In this document: piece by piece, positions 22,454 to 32,130 of the stretch
How the letters are laid out: each line of letters begins with the position of its first letter
Numbering within the stretch: position 1 is the first letter of the stretch
NCBI GenBank assembly: GCA_027627225.1
Contig: CM051030.1
Span: forward strand, 3,935,501-3,999,500
Direction: 5' to 3'
Origin: Congeria kusceri
Taxonomy: Eukaryota > Mollusca > Bivalvia > Myida > Dreissenidae
Length of the DNA: 64,000 nucleotides
The notes under the pieces: generated by a model
The model's database searches: none
What the model saw: only the letters and a program-made list of their open reading frames with translations
What the model was told of the DNA's origin: nothing
Program-made: the position numbers and the translations under genes

Positions 22454-24290
22454 TAGTTCTGGCTTTTAGTACACTAAGAAGAGTTATATAACGGTCGATT
22501 ATTAATTTATGACAGGGGCGTATTTTACATGTAATTTCAACAATAAATCTGCCAGTATAAAACGAATGATACAATTCGTTCCGTTTAAGTTGCCGCTTTT
22601 ATAACATAAGGTTTTCACGCACTAATGGTCATAATCACAAATGTGTTTAATATTTTTTCATAATCTACTATCAATATGACACTGTATTTGAAAAGTTTAA
22701 GACTTTACCGTGTTATAAAAAAATTATTAGCATTTTTGTAATGCCACCCTCTTAGTCAAAAAAATGCTCGAGCGGACATGATCTCATATTAGAAAAAGCC
22801 ACAAATCATGTTAATGTTTTTTTATTTTCAACATATTTTAAACTTCATAACAGTTACATGGACATCTATAAGCAGAATATTAACAACTGTGTGATGTTTA
22901 TATAAACAATATAAAGAAAAAAAAATATGTCAAGTACCCATATAGAACATAAGGACAAATTCATTTAACTTGAAAATGCGTGTCCATACTTCAAAGTCAG
23001 TTGTGATCATAAAAGCTGTAGGTGAATTAAACCCATTAAAATTATGTACATACTTGTGCAAATGAACTAACCAAAAAGTATGAACTTTCACCGTCATATA
23101 ACATAAATATTTGCAGCTAAAGTATACAGGGGTAGGTTTTGAAAACCTAGTACAGTAACGTGTCAGATGCTGTTTTTAGTACATATCACAACTGAACATG
23201 TTCCAAAACTTCATAAATTCTAATATTCTGATTCCAATAACAGGTTGGTGACTTAAACTATTATTTTAGACAACTAATATATCTAAATAATGAACGGTGT
23301 TACTATAACCATCGTCAGAGAAAACTATAGTGGACACAAATGCCAACATTCAAGACTATGACATCTAATAACTGAATTAATTATCAAACCATCTTTTAAC
23401 CTAGTATTTACACAAAAATATACTGGCATGCTTGTGTAATGAATAAAATCATTTAACATTAATCCTGTAACAACATAGGTCGAGGTTAGCATATTACTAA
23501 GGGTAAAACACCGGAAGAACTGAAGTTTTAGTTTCTGATGATCTAGCATATATCTTTTATGTAGTTTAAACTTGCATTTATTTCCATTTATATACAATTA
23601 AAAAAGACTTCATTATCATAATTATACATAAAATATACAACTTTGTGATGTTAACAGCAATCATATATTGACAAATAAGCAAAATGCTAAAGTATCCCCT
23701 CTAAAAACAAATTCTAACACTTTTATAAAAAGTGCGTTCAACTTCAAATTGAATTCTGGACTATTGTTCAAGTGCTTCAAGTGTATTTGACCCTCCAAAA
23801 TTAATGTTATTGGTAATACAAATAAACAATGAAAAACTATCAACGTTTACCGTCTCTAACGGGAAATATATGCTGATCAATGAAATATGCAAGGGTGGGT
23901 TTGAGAATTTACAACAGTTATTTGTACAATAATATTTATCAGACATATTTAAACTAACTTTTTTTTTTGTCACAAACTCTAGTTTATTCAAATTTCTTAC
24001 TTAATTAAGTTGAAATAAATGTTTAGTAGCTTTACATGTAATTTTGGCTTAGATTAAACCAAAGATCTATCCATAAACATTTACCCAATATTAAATAATA
24101 AATAACTATTTTATAGTCTATTTTGTTCATAAAATAAACCATGAAGAAAACTTACTTAAGCATTTAAGCATAGTAACATGACATTTCTGTCAAAGCAACA
24201 TTTTCAAAAATTATCAAGTATTAATATAACTAAAAGATGATACTTAAAAGTGTACATCAAAACGTTTGTCAATATGGGCACAATAATGCA
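22454..24290. other. No gene seen
   Basis: AT-rich sequence with chance frames (60-90 codons) lacking domains. It ends at the left terminus of the Harbinger element. Confidence 0.4.
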
Positions 24291-24768
24291 GGGGCTACTA
24301 ACTCAAAGCTACCTTAGCCCTTAAGGTCACCTTAACGCTACCTTAGGCACTTTTGTCGCTAACTCAAAGCGGTCGTAAACTAAGGTGAAACCGTAATTTT
24401 CCCCTTGGCTTAAGGTGACTCAATCGGGCTCTTAGTGCTCTCTTAGCGCGGATTCATAAGGAATTTAAAGGTAAATAATAACGCGTTTTTGTACTATCTT
24501 TCATGTATGATATTGTAATTAGAAGTATGATTGTTTCAATGAAACACTCAATGTAACTGTCTTCGATATATATCTATTCATTATATTTCAGATACTCATT
24601 GACGAATTTATTCTTTGTTTTCGGACACTATTAAGTTTTCGGAAACCTTTAAAGCGGCAATAATAATTATAATGTGTGTCTCTATGTTTACGGACACTCT
24701 AAGTATTGTAATTAAATTATTTTTGATCTTCTGTTTCGGACAGATGCTAAATGACCATTACTGTGAGA

Positions 24769-24846
24769 TCCATTATCATGTAAAGTTCACGGGTCCCATT
24801 ATCGTGTAAAGTTCACGGGTCCCATTATCATGTAAAGTTCACGGGT
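24769..24846 (+). repeat. Three 26-bp repeats in the Harbinger 5' region
   Basis: cattatcatgtaaagttcac then gggtcc, repeated at 24771, 24797 and 24823 with one change. They lie between the terminus and the transposase and could be promoter or transposase-binding repeats. Confidence 0.8.
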
Positions 24847-25203
24847 GCTGTTGTTTGTGTATTTAATCTCCCGAAGTGTTTGCTGGACCGGGCATGCCAA
24901 TTCGCAAGTTGCATATTCAGTATACAGGATTTGTCATCAGTTAACACCTCGAACAACAACGGAACCCATAATTTAAGATAATAATACTAAAGAGCTCGTC
25001 TTTGAAGTTTATAGCTGATGTCTATGATAATTTTGTAGAAACTATGTTTTCGGACTTTTTTTAACCATTATTTTTGTAACTCTAATATGTGTACACCGAA
25101 ACAAATAATTATTTTTAGTGTCCGATCACATAAAATAAAGTTATTGTACGTAAAAAAGATGGATACCGTATTTATTCTATGTTTTATCAATGCTATATTT
25201 TAG

Positions 25204-26277
25204 ATGGCACGGTATGTTTTGCTTGGGGAAGAATTAAGAAATCAAAGGCGCCGTCAGAACATTCCTCGTGTGTTTCGAGAAAGAACAAATGACCTTGAGA
25301 TTCTGAACGACGCCGAGCTTATTCAAAAGTATCATTTGGACAGACAATCCATATTTGAAATATGCGACGCTGTAGCTCCCTCACTAAGGCGACAAACAGG
25401 GAGAAATAATCCTTTAACGGTTGCACTACAAGTTACTGTGGCATTGCGTTACTATGCTTCGGGCAGTTTTCAACAGTTATTAGCAGATTGTAATGGCATA
25501 ACTGCTCAGTCTGTTTCCCGCAGCATCCACCAAGTATCGAGAGCACTGGCAGATCAAATGGGCCACTTGATAACGTTCCCAACGGATGAAAATACAATCA
25601 AGAGAACCAAACAAGCATTTTATGAACTTGGAGGTTTTCCCAACGTTCTAGGTGCGGTCGATGGAACATTCGTTCCAATAAAGGCTCCGCATATGGACGA
25701 ACATCTCTATGTTACACGCAAAGGCTTTCATGCTATTAATGTTCAAGGCATTTGTGATGCACATAACATGTTCCTGCATGTAGTCGTGCGATGGCCTGGG
25801 TCGTCGCACGATGCTTTTGTCTGGAACAACTGCGAGATCGCCAGATACTTAGAAGACGAACACCTACCGAACACGTGGTTACTTGGTGACAGTGCATATC
25901 CGTTGAAGAAATATCTGCTCACTCCAGTTCCTACACCTAACACTGCAGCAGAAAGACGGTATAACGTAGCCCACAAACGCACACGATGCGTCATAGAGCG
26001 AACGTATGGAATTTGGAAAATGAGGTTCAGGTGTTTGCATATATCCGGTGGACATATGATGTACACACCGGATAGGTGTGCAAATATCATATATGCTACT
26101 GCAATTCTTCACAACCTATGCGATAGCAGACGGTTACCATTACCCGATGATTTATTGAATGATGACGAAGGCGACGCTCTTGACGATGATGGAAATGACG
26201 TCATTAACGGAGATGATAGAGACGGACGTCAAACACGACAAGATCTTATTTTACATACGTTTGAACGTCAGATTTAG
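25204..26277 (+). CDS. PIF/Harbinger transposase (HARBI1-like nuclease)
   Basis: Uninterrupted 357-residue protein, a usual length for the family. Residues ~1-120 hold the helical N-terminal part (LTVALQVTVALRYYASGSFQ at 71-90). The DDE nuclease fold follows: VDGT (Asp153), SHDAF (Asp203), GDSAYP (Asp229) and VIERTYG (Glu265), the D-D-E pattern of DDE_Tnp_4. The acidic C-terminus (DDEGDALDDDGND) is low complexity. ATG at 25204 is the first in frame after an upstream tttag and gives a normal start. In this superfamily the transposase cuts DNA in the nucleus but needs a Myb/SANT partner for import and end binding; the candidate partner at 30.5-31.4 kb is frameshifted. With all catalytic residues present, it may be recently active, or could be recruited like HARBI1. 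Confidence 0.93.
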   Translation: MARYVLLGEELRNQRRRQNIPRVFRERTNDLEILNDAELIQKYHLDRQSIFEICDAVAPSLRRQTGRNNPLTVALQVTVALRYYASGSFQQLLADCNGITAQSVSRSIHQVSRALADQMGHLITFPTDENTIKRTKQAFYELGGFPNVLGAVDGTFVPIKAPHMDEHLYVTRKGFHAINVQGICDAHNMFLHVVVRWPGSSHDAFVWNNCEIARYLEDEHLPNTWLLGDSAYPLKKYLLTPVPTPNTAAERRYNVAHKRTRCVIERTYGIWKMRFRCLHISGGHMMYTPDRCANIIYATAILHNLCDSRRLPLPDDLLNDDEGDALDDDGNDVINGDDRDGRQTRQDLILHTFERQI

Positions 26278-27404
26278 TTATTCTGATTCTATTTCAAGGC
26301 ATTTAAAATGTTTTGAAATAGCTCTTTAGAATCGGTGTGCTTATTCGTTGAAGATTTTAAGTTTATAAATCGTCTCATTTTGACACTAATTTACGACAGT
26401 ATAATGTGTTATGTAATTTGCATTTGGCTGGTTTTGGACGGAATCAAATTTTAAACATATAAGAAAATGAAAAATATATTGAATGTATTAATTCCAAGTG
26501 TCACTAGAATTGCGTTACAATCAGAAGCTGTGTATGTAAGAATGCGATTGTTTATAAATCAAATTATATCCATTGCATTCTGTTGTTATTAAAAATAATT
26601 ATCTTTTGTTCAAAAATTAAATGTCCACATAAATAGGCAATATAGTTCAGACGATTTCCATTTTCAATAATATTGTGTTTTTATTAATAATATCTACTGA
26701 GTATTTGATGAATCAAAGTTATCTCAGCAAAGTGAATGTGTTTTAAAGATAACTGCAGGTAGATGATTATTTAAGTTTTGATCAACTATATAGAACTAGA
26801 TACATAATTTTATGCGCAGCTGTATGTTACTGATTCTGCTTTTCGTAGATACTTTTTACTTGATTGAATGAGTTGTATACATGTATAACCTTTAAAAAGC
26901 TGCGTAACGCCCTATATACACGTCCCCATAGAAACTGTTGATTTTATGGTGTGGAATACTTTGTAGTACAACTTTTACATAACAATAGCTGTGTAACGCC
27001 CCATGTGCTCATCGCCGCATCAACGTGAGGGGTGAATTTCTACTCACATAAATCAATTATTATATTTACACATAATGGTGCGACAATGCGCCTAAGCGGC
27101 GTTAAATGGATACTCCAATGATGGCAGTAACATTAACTGACAGACCCTCATACCGTTAAAAAGCACAACGTGTGTCTCTTTATTTTTATTTATTTATTCC
27201 AATGACTCACAATTATCGATCCTTTATTTCACTTTATTTAACTTTAACAAATGTCAGTGACCGAAACGAAATCCACATATCAATTATTCTCAAAATACAC
27301 AATCAACTTAAATTATCATCTTAAGCGAAAGTAAATAATTGAAATCAAATTAAATGAAAATCACTGAACTCGAAACAAATCAGCTGTGCAAAATGCACTC
27401 AATG
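26278..27404. other. Interior of Harbinger, no gene seen
   Basis: AT-rich sequence between the transposase and the F-box exon. aataaa on the minus strand near 27181-27240 (tttatt on plus) could end the F-box transcript. gcgtaacgccc recurs at 26903 and 26993. Confidence 0.4.
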
Positions 27405-28046
27405 TTAAAGAAACTGGTACTGGTGTCGGCTGTACCTCAGCAGATTACCAGGCACGTGATCAGTCATGTTAGAATGAAATGACACTTTCCCACAATATTC
27501 GTTGAATACATGCGCCAAGCGGGGAATATCTCTCGTGTCCACCTCAATCAGAACTCTCCGTAGGCTAGGCATTTTCGTTAGAATATACAGGAAATCATCA
27601 CTTGTTAAAAACTCCGCTTGTAAGACATCAAGACTTACCAACTTTCTGAATGAGAACGCTAAAAATGTTAGTGTTTCTCGGTTGAAACGAATTCCTCTAG
27701 ATCTAAACGTTTCAATTGTTTTTGAGAGTGACCGCACGAACAATGCAGTTTTAAGCTGGTTTTTATTGCAGGAACTGAACATAGACAAATGTTCCAGTTC
27801 GTTGAGGCTGTATTGTCCGTCGAGGTCTAATAAATCGACGTTTACTGTTAAACTTTTCAGACGATGCATTAGTTGTAAATGCTGCGAACAATTGCTTACA
27901 GTTGGTTGCATGATTTCGGCTCGTTTAAACTGTGACCAAAATCGCCGTGTAGTGATGATCGCTCGCCACCTTCTACACACGTTCGATACATTTTTTATTA
28001 AATCTTCCGCTGATAGATACGTGAACACGGTCTCCCAAATAACATT
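27405..28046 (-). CDS. F-box protein, terminal exon (213 residues), inside the Harbinger element
   Basis: The open frame runs from a strong acceptor (gtctattttcag|AATGTT, exon edge 28046) to a stop at 27405 without interruption. It opens inside an F-box: NVIWETVFTYLSAEDLIKNV then CRRWRAI and RRFWSQF. The usual leading LP pair is missing, so it should be in an upstream exon. Next come leucine-rich stretches (LKSLTVNVDLLDLDG, NELEHLSMF, FRKLVSLDVLQAEFL, MPSLRRVLIEVDTRDIP) like degenerate leucine-rich repeats of FBXL proteins. Such proteins join SKP1-cullin ubiquitin ligases through the F-box and select substrates with the repeats. It lies between the two Harbinger genes, on the Myb gene's strand. 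I did not find the first exon; the hAT-type insertion lies upstream. Either cargo captured by the element or a host exon it enclosed. Confidence 0.75.
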   Translation of the reverse strand, partial: NVIWETVFTYLSAEDLIKNVSNVCRRWRAIITTRRFWSQFKRAEIMQPTVSNCSQHLQLMHRLKSLTVNVDLLDLDGQYSLNELEHLSMFSSCNKNQLKTALFVRSLSKTIETFRSRGIRFNRETLTFLAFSFRKLVSLDVLQAEFLTSDDFLYILTKMPSLRRVLIEVDTRDIPRLAHVFNEYCGKVSFHSNMTDHVPGNLLRYSRHQYQFL

Positions 28047-28169
28047 CTGAAAATAGACACAAATCATGTTTAGAAAATGTGCGTGAATCCGTTTATATAA
28101 TGAAATATATTCGTTGCATCGCAGCATGCTTAACTACAATACTTTTAGTGACAATGCATGCTCGTATTT

Positions 28170-28345
28170 ATTTAATAAGCCTTTGCAGTCCGCACTAGCT
28201 ATTTCCGCCTAGAGTGGATTAATGTTATGTTGTGATGAGACGAAAATTCCATAAAAGTAGATTTGTGTCGTCCCAGGTAAGCAGGTGCCGACTGCGCAGG
28301 CTAATCATGGACGACACTTTACGTACATGCATTAAGCCCGAGTTT
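28170..28345. repeat. Palindromic acgac repeat fragment
   Basis: Contains agcctttgcagtccgcac, ttccgcctagagtgga and a stem-loop at 28265-28317 whose ends are gtgtcgtcc and ggacgacac. I recall this hairpin as an abundant short repeat in bivalve genomes. It lies in the F-box upstream intron or flank. Confidence 0.6.
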
Positions 28346-28374
28346 CCCGCCACGCTAAATCAATTCGTAATAAT

Positions 28375-30070
28375 TAGGGATGGCAAAATTATTCGAATAT
28401 TCTAAATTTCGATTGAATGATTGCCATTCGAATAGTTAAAACACCAATCGAATATTTGCAAATTTGTATTATTTTTAAGATCCAATAATGTCACGTTTGT
28501 AGAAAGTATTTATACTAAACATAAATACAGTTTTTCACCAAAAGCTACTAAATACATTGATTTCAATGATCCATATGGTCCCTGTCACGTGTCAGACATG
28601 GATATTGATTATACAGCTCGGTGTCAGTCGCCACTCGTATTGTCGTCAATTACATCAGCCAGTAGTAAACCGGTACTTGGTAATTGCAACTGTCGTTTTT
28701 AATCTTGTGAAAACAGTACCAAAACAAATGGAGAGTAAGTTGGTTCCTTGTTCCTAGTTCCTTATTCCTTATTCGAATAAGGAATAAGAAACAGTTCCTT
28801 ATTCCTTATTCAAGCTAAACATATTTGATATAAGCTTTTTAAGATAAATAATACATACAATTCTTAAGTAAATCAAAACAAAACCAAACGTAATTTAATT
28901 CATGAATTAAACTGGTTCCTTTTTCCTTATTCAGCCGCGAAAAAGGAACTGTGTTATCATTATATAAAACTAAGTAGAAATGTAGTGCAATAAATATTTT
29001 TAATATCCAACCTACATATACAATGATTTTCATTGATATGTAGTACTCTTTGGTTCATTTAAATTTATTTTTTAAGTAAGAAAATGCCAGTTCCTTATTC
29101 GGCTTGAATAAGGAATAAGGAATTGGTTCCGTTTTCCTTATTCAGCCGCGAAAAAGGAACTGGGTTATCATTAAATAAAACTAAGTAGAAATGTGATAGA
29201 ATGCATTTTTATATCATTTTTTAAATACATGAAACACAATTTTATAGGTTTCAAGTTTGGTTGATGTGAAGTTAATATTCAAAGTAGAAAATGCCAGTTC
29301 GGTTTGAACAAGTAATCCTATTCAAGCGCGAAGAAGAAACATGAACATTTATCGTAATACATAAAGTAAATGTATTCGAGTTACTTGACATACAATTTAA
29401 CTTGTCAATTAGATGTATCTTTCATATTAATAGGGTACTTTTAGGTCATTTAGTTACAAAGCAACAGTTGATTATTCGGTTTAAATAAGGAATAAGGAAC
29501 TAGTTCCTTATTCCTTATTCGTGAATTAATTCATGAATTAAATTACGTTTGGTTTTGTTTTGATTTACTTAAGAATTGTATGTATTATTTATCTTAAAAA
29601 GCTTATATCAAATATGTTTAGCTTGAATAAGGAATAAGGAACTGTTCCTTATTCCTTATTCGAATAAGGAATAAGGAACTAGGAACAAGGAACCAACTTA
29701 CTCTCCATCCAAAACAACACGATACAGAAGTGTGATCACACATTTTAGCCATTATAGCTGAGGAAATTTGCTCCAATTGATTAATAAATTAATGTTTATC
29801 TCAGTGTTTATTGATAAAAATGTGTGGTTTAACTTTTTAATTACAATTGCAATTCATTGTTAAGTTGCGTTTATAATCCATTAAATAGAAAGTACAACTT
29901 GTTAATGCATCTGCATATACGACGATGTTGGGAATGTGGTACTTAAATACAGTGTTTCCTAGCTCAGAAAGTACAAAGTAGTTAATACTAATCATGCGAA
30001 TATTCGATTATTCGATTGAATGAAAACGCGAATATTCGAATACCGAGTTTGGTATTCGATGCCAACCCAA
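28375..30070. mobile_element. Non-autonomous hAT-type element, 8-bp target duplication
   Basis: Ends tagggatggc and (reversed) ttgggttggc, followed inwards by attcgaatattc words on both sides. Flanks gtaataat (28367-28374) and gtaataac (30071-30078) form an 8-bp duplication with one change, the hAT signature. No transposase frame inside. About 980 bp of its length is a later foldback insertion. It interrupts the Harbinger element upstream of the F-box exon. Confidence 0.82.
28728..29708. mobile_element. Foldback element with 183-bp arms, 9-bp target duplication
   Basis: Left arm 28728-28910 and right arm 29526-29708 are inverted copies with a single mismatch by eye. They begin atggagagtaagttggttcc and carry many ttccttattc words and the reverse. 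The perfect 9-bp direct repeat ccaaaacaa (28719-28727, 29709-29717) flanks it, suggesting a Mutator-type or other foldback integration. The 615-bp middle contains two direct copies of a block with cttattcagccgcgaaaaag (28928, 29138). No open frame, so non-autonomous. Confidence 0.88.
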
Positions 30071-30078
30071 GTAATAAC

Positions 30079-30467
30079 GGCGTTTTTTTTTTGCGGAATA
30101 CACTTGGGGTTACCCCTTTCAGTTCGTAACCAGGAAATAGTACTATATGTATATACAAATTTGATGTCGAAATTTACAAACAAAAGTACGCGTTGACTAT
30201 TGTTGTGAATATTAATAATAAATAACAATAATAACCTTTATATAGAAAATATGTCTAAATGTTATGCATTGTAATCATTTAACCAATGTTTGAGTGACAA
30301 CTATGTGAGTTAAAATACCAATAAGTATATAAATTCACCGGGTTCGTAATCTAATACGTGTACTCTTAGTAGTATTATTTTGAGTAGAACATGAATTCAT
30401 TAATTATTTGAGGGTGTTATCCAATTATCTGAGTAGAAGGAATCCATTGTGTGTGCAACGTTTACCT
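30079..30467. other. Interior of Harbinger, no gene seen
   Basis: AT-rich sequence between the hAT-type insertion and the end of the Myb/SANT-like gene. Confidence 0.4.
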
Positions 30468-31393
30468 CTATTGTAAAAATGTATAGACTGATTGGTCCTC
30501 GTCCTGCGTGTCTTCCGGGAGAGTTACGCTAATGAACCCAGTAGTCTGTCGGCGTTGTGTTGCCGCGGGCTCCTGTTGTCGTGGTATCATGGAACGAGCG
30601 ACGTTATAAGTACTTTCCTGTGGATACTTAGGTTCGGTGTTCGAGCATGTGAACTCGGATCGATCGATATCTGCTCTAGCTTGATGGCTCAATAATTTGT
30701 ATATTTCCGTTTCCACAGCTAATCGCTGACGTTCTATTTGAAGCCTTTCATTCTCGATCTCAAGCCTTCTCCTCTTTAGCTTTAACTTCTCTTCTTCTAT
30801 TTTTAGAATGGTCATCCCTTCTTCCGTTTTTTCAAATACTTGCAATCCCTTTGTAGTTCGCTTCTTTAAAGGAATTGACCTTTCCGTCGATGTAATGCTA
30901 CATGCATCGGCTTCATAGCATGTTACATCTGGATAAGTTTGTGGTGATGTGCGTGGAGGTTGTATTTTCAGATCTTTGTTAGTTTCTTCTTTTCTCATTG
31001 TCGACTCCATCCCACCAGCAATCCCTTCAACGGTAGTTTGCCCGATTGTTGCAATGATGAGTTCTTCAATTTCAGTCAGCGGTTTGCATCCGGGTCAGCG
31101 GACCCGCCGCCGGTCTTCCCTTGAGAAAGCTTTAGCTTTGTCGCCTTTCCCTTTATTGAAGATGACCAATCTGTCCATTTTTTTCTTAATTCATCTACAC
31201 TTCTCTCGACAATTGAAACACTGTTGACTTTTGAACGAATATCATTCCACACCCGTTGCTTTTTTTCGTTAGATATAGTGTCACTAAATTTATCAAAAAG
31301 AACATATTTATTTTTATTTACCTCTTCAGCAAGCACTCGCAGCTCGTTTTGATCAAATTTACGTTTCCTCGATCTCTTTTTACTTTCGGCCAT
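30468..31393 (-). pseudogene. Myb/SANT-like Harbinger partner protein, one frameshift
   Basis: From ATG at 31393 the frame reads MAESKKRSRKRKF (basic), then a Myb/SANT-like DNA-binding module with RVWNDIRSKVNSVS and VDELRKKWTDWSSSIKGKAT, then GGGSADPDA, and hits a stop at ~31076. In the frame shifted by one base the typical continuation starts (PLTEIEELIIATIG) and runs to 30468 through a lysine/arginine/glutamate-rich coiled coil (KIEEEKLKLKRRRLEIENER, ~30810-30750). So a 1-base loss separates two parts of one gene. Such proteins bind the element's ends and bring the transposase to the nucleus. An earlier in-frame ATG at 31435 exists, but 31393 fits the family better. Confidence 0.82.
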
Positions 31394-32130
31394 GTTTCTG
31401 TTTTCTGTTTTCGCGCCAAAAAATTGCGAATACACATCTCCTCGTAAGCTAGGCTTACGTAAGGTAACGTTAAGAGACCGTTTGAGTTAGCGGTGTAGCG
31501 CGAACTTAGCGGCATCGTAAATCGACCTTAAGGGACAACCTTAGCGCGTTACGTACGATAGGTTTGAGTTAGCAGGCCCAGATCCTTAAATTAAAAGTGT
31601 TCAATCCAAGAACAGAAGCACTATAATCTTGATGATTGTTGTTTGAAATTCTTCTTGTGCAATTTAGTTTCCTTGACCTGTGTGTTCCTGTGAAAACCTG
31701 AACTGATGAACTGTTTTGTTTTTCTCAAAAGTCCATAGATGATTTGTCCAGAATAAGTTATACAAGACAAGACAAGACAAGACAAATATTTATTAAGACT
31801 TGTACAGTGTACATCGTCTAAACACTAAAATGTTTTACATACATACATTTGGTCACGTTATAATGAATACAATAATAACAAATACAATCAAATTAACAAT
31901 CATGTACATATATATTTTTTGGTAAAAGCTTAATATAAATAAGTATAATGTACATTCGTAATTTCTATGGGAGATAACTACTTATAGTTATGTCACAACA
32001 TTAAGACAATTATTTCGTATAATTAGTGCTTCTTTTACAAATTTTGCTAACTTAATAAGTTCGCATGTATTAGTTGTATTTAAGAATTGGTGGAATTTGT
32101 AAACAGAAGGTCTATTGTAATAACATTGCT

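Larger units (their letters stand above)
24291..31579. mobile_element. PIF/Harbinger transposon (7.3 kb with nested insertions)
   Basis: Left end ggggctactaactcaaag; right end, reversed, gggcctgctaactcaaac. The word ctaactcaaa occurs twice within ~70 bp of the left end (24298, 24360) and its complement twice near the right end (~31483, ~31566), the subterminal repeats expected of one element. Inside are an intact Harbinger transposase (+), a Myb/SANT-like gene (-, frameshifted) and, between them, an intact F-box exon (-). The classic two-gene convergent layout supports the call. A clear 3-bp target duplication was not found (gca and aga flank the ends), so exact ends are uncertain. A hAT-type element (28375-30070) is inserted inside; without it the element is about 5.6 kb. 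Confidence 0.8.

Noticed and set aside
25743..26112. Minus-strand frames opposite the Harbinger transposase
   Set aside because: Shadows of the transposase coding strand.
27502..28050. 182-codon plus-strand frame
   Set aside because: Antisense shadow of the F-box exon; no domain on that strand.
24288..31582. A clean 3-bp target duplication for the Harbinger
   Set aside because: Flanking triplets (gca, aga) do not match; the ends are placed by terminal similarity only.
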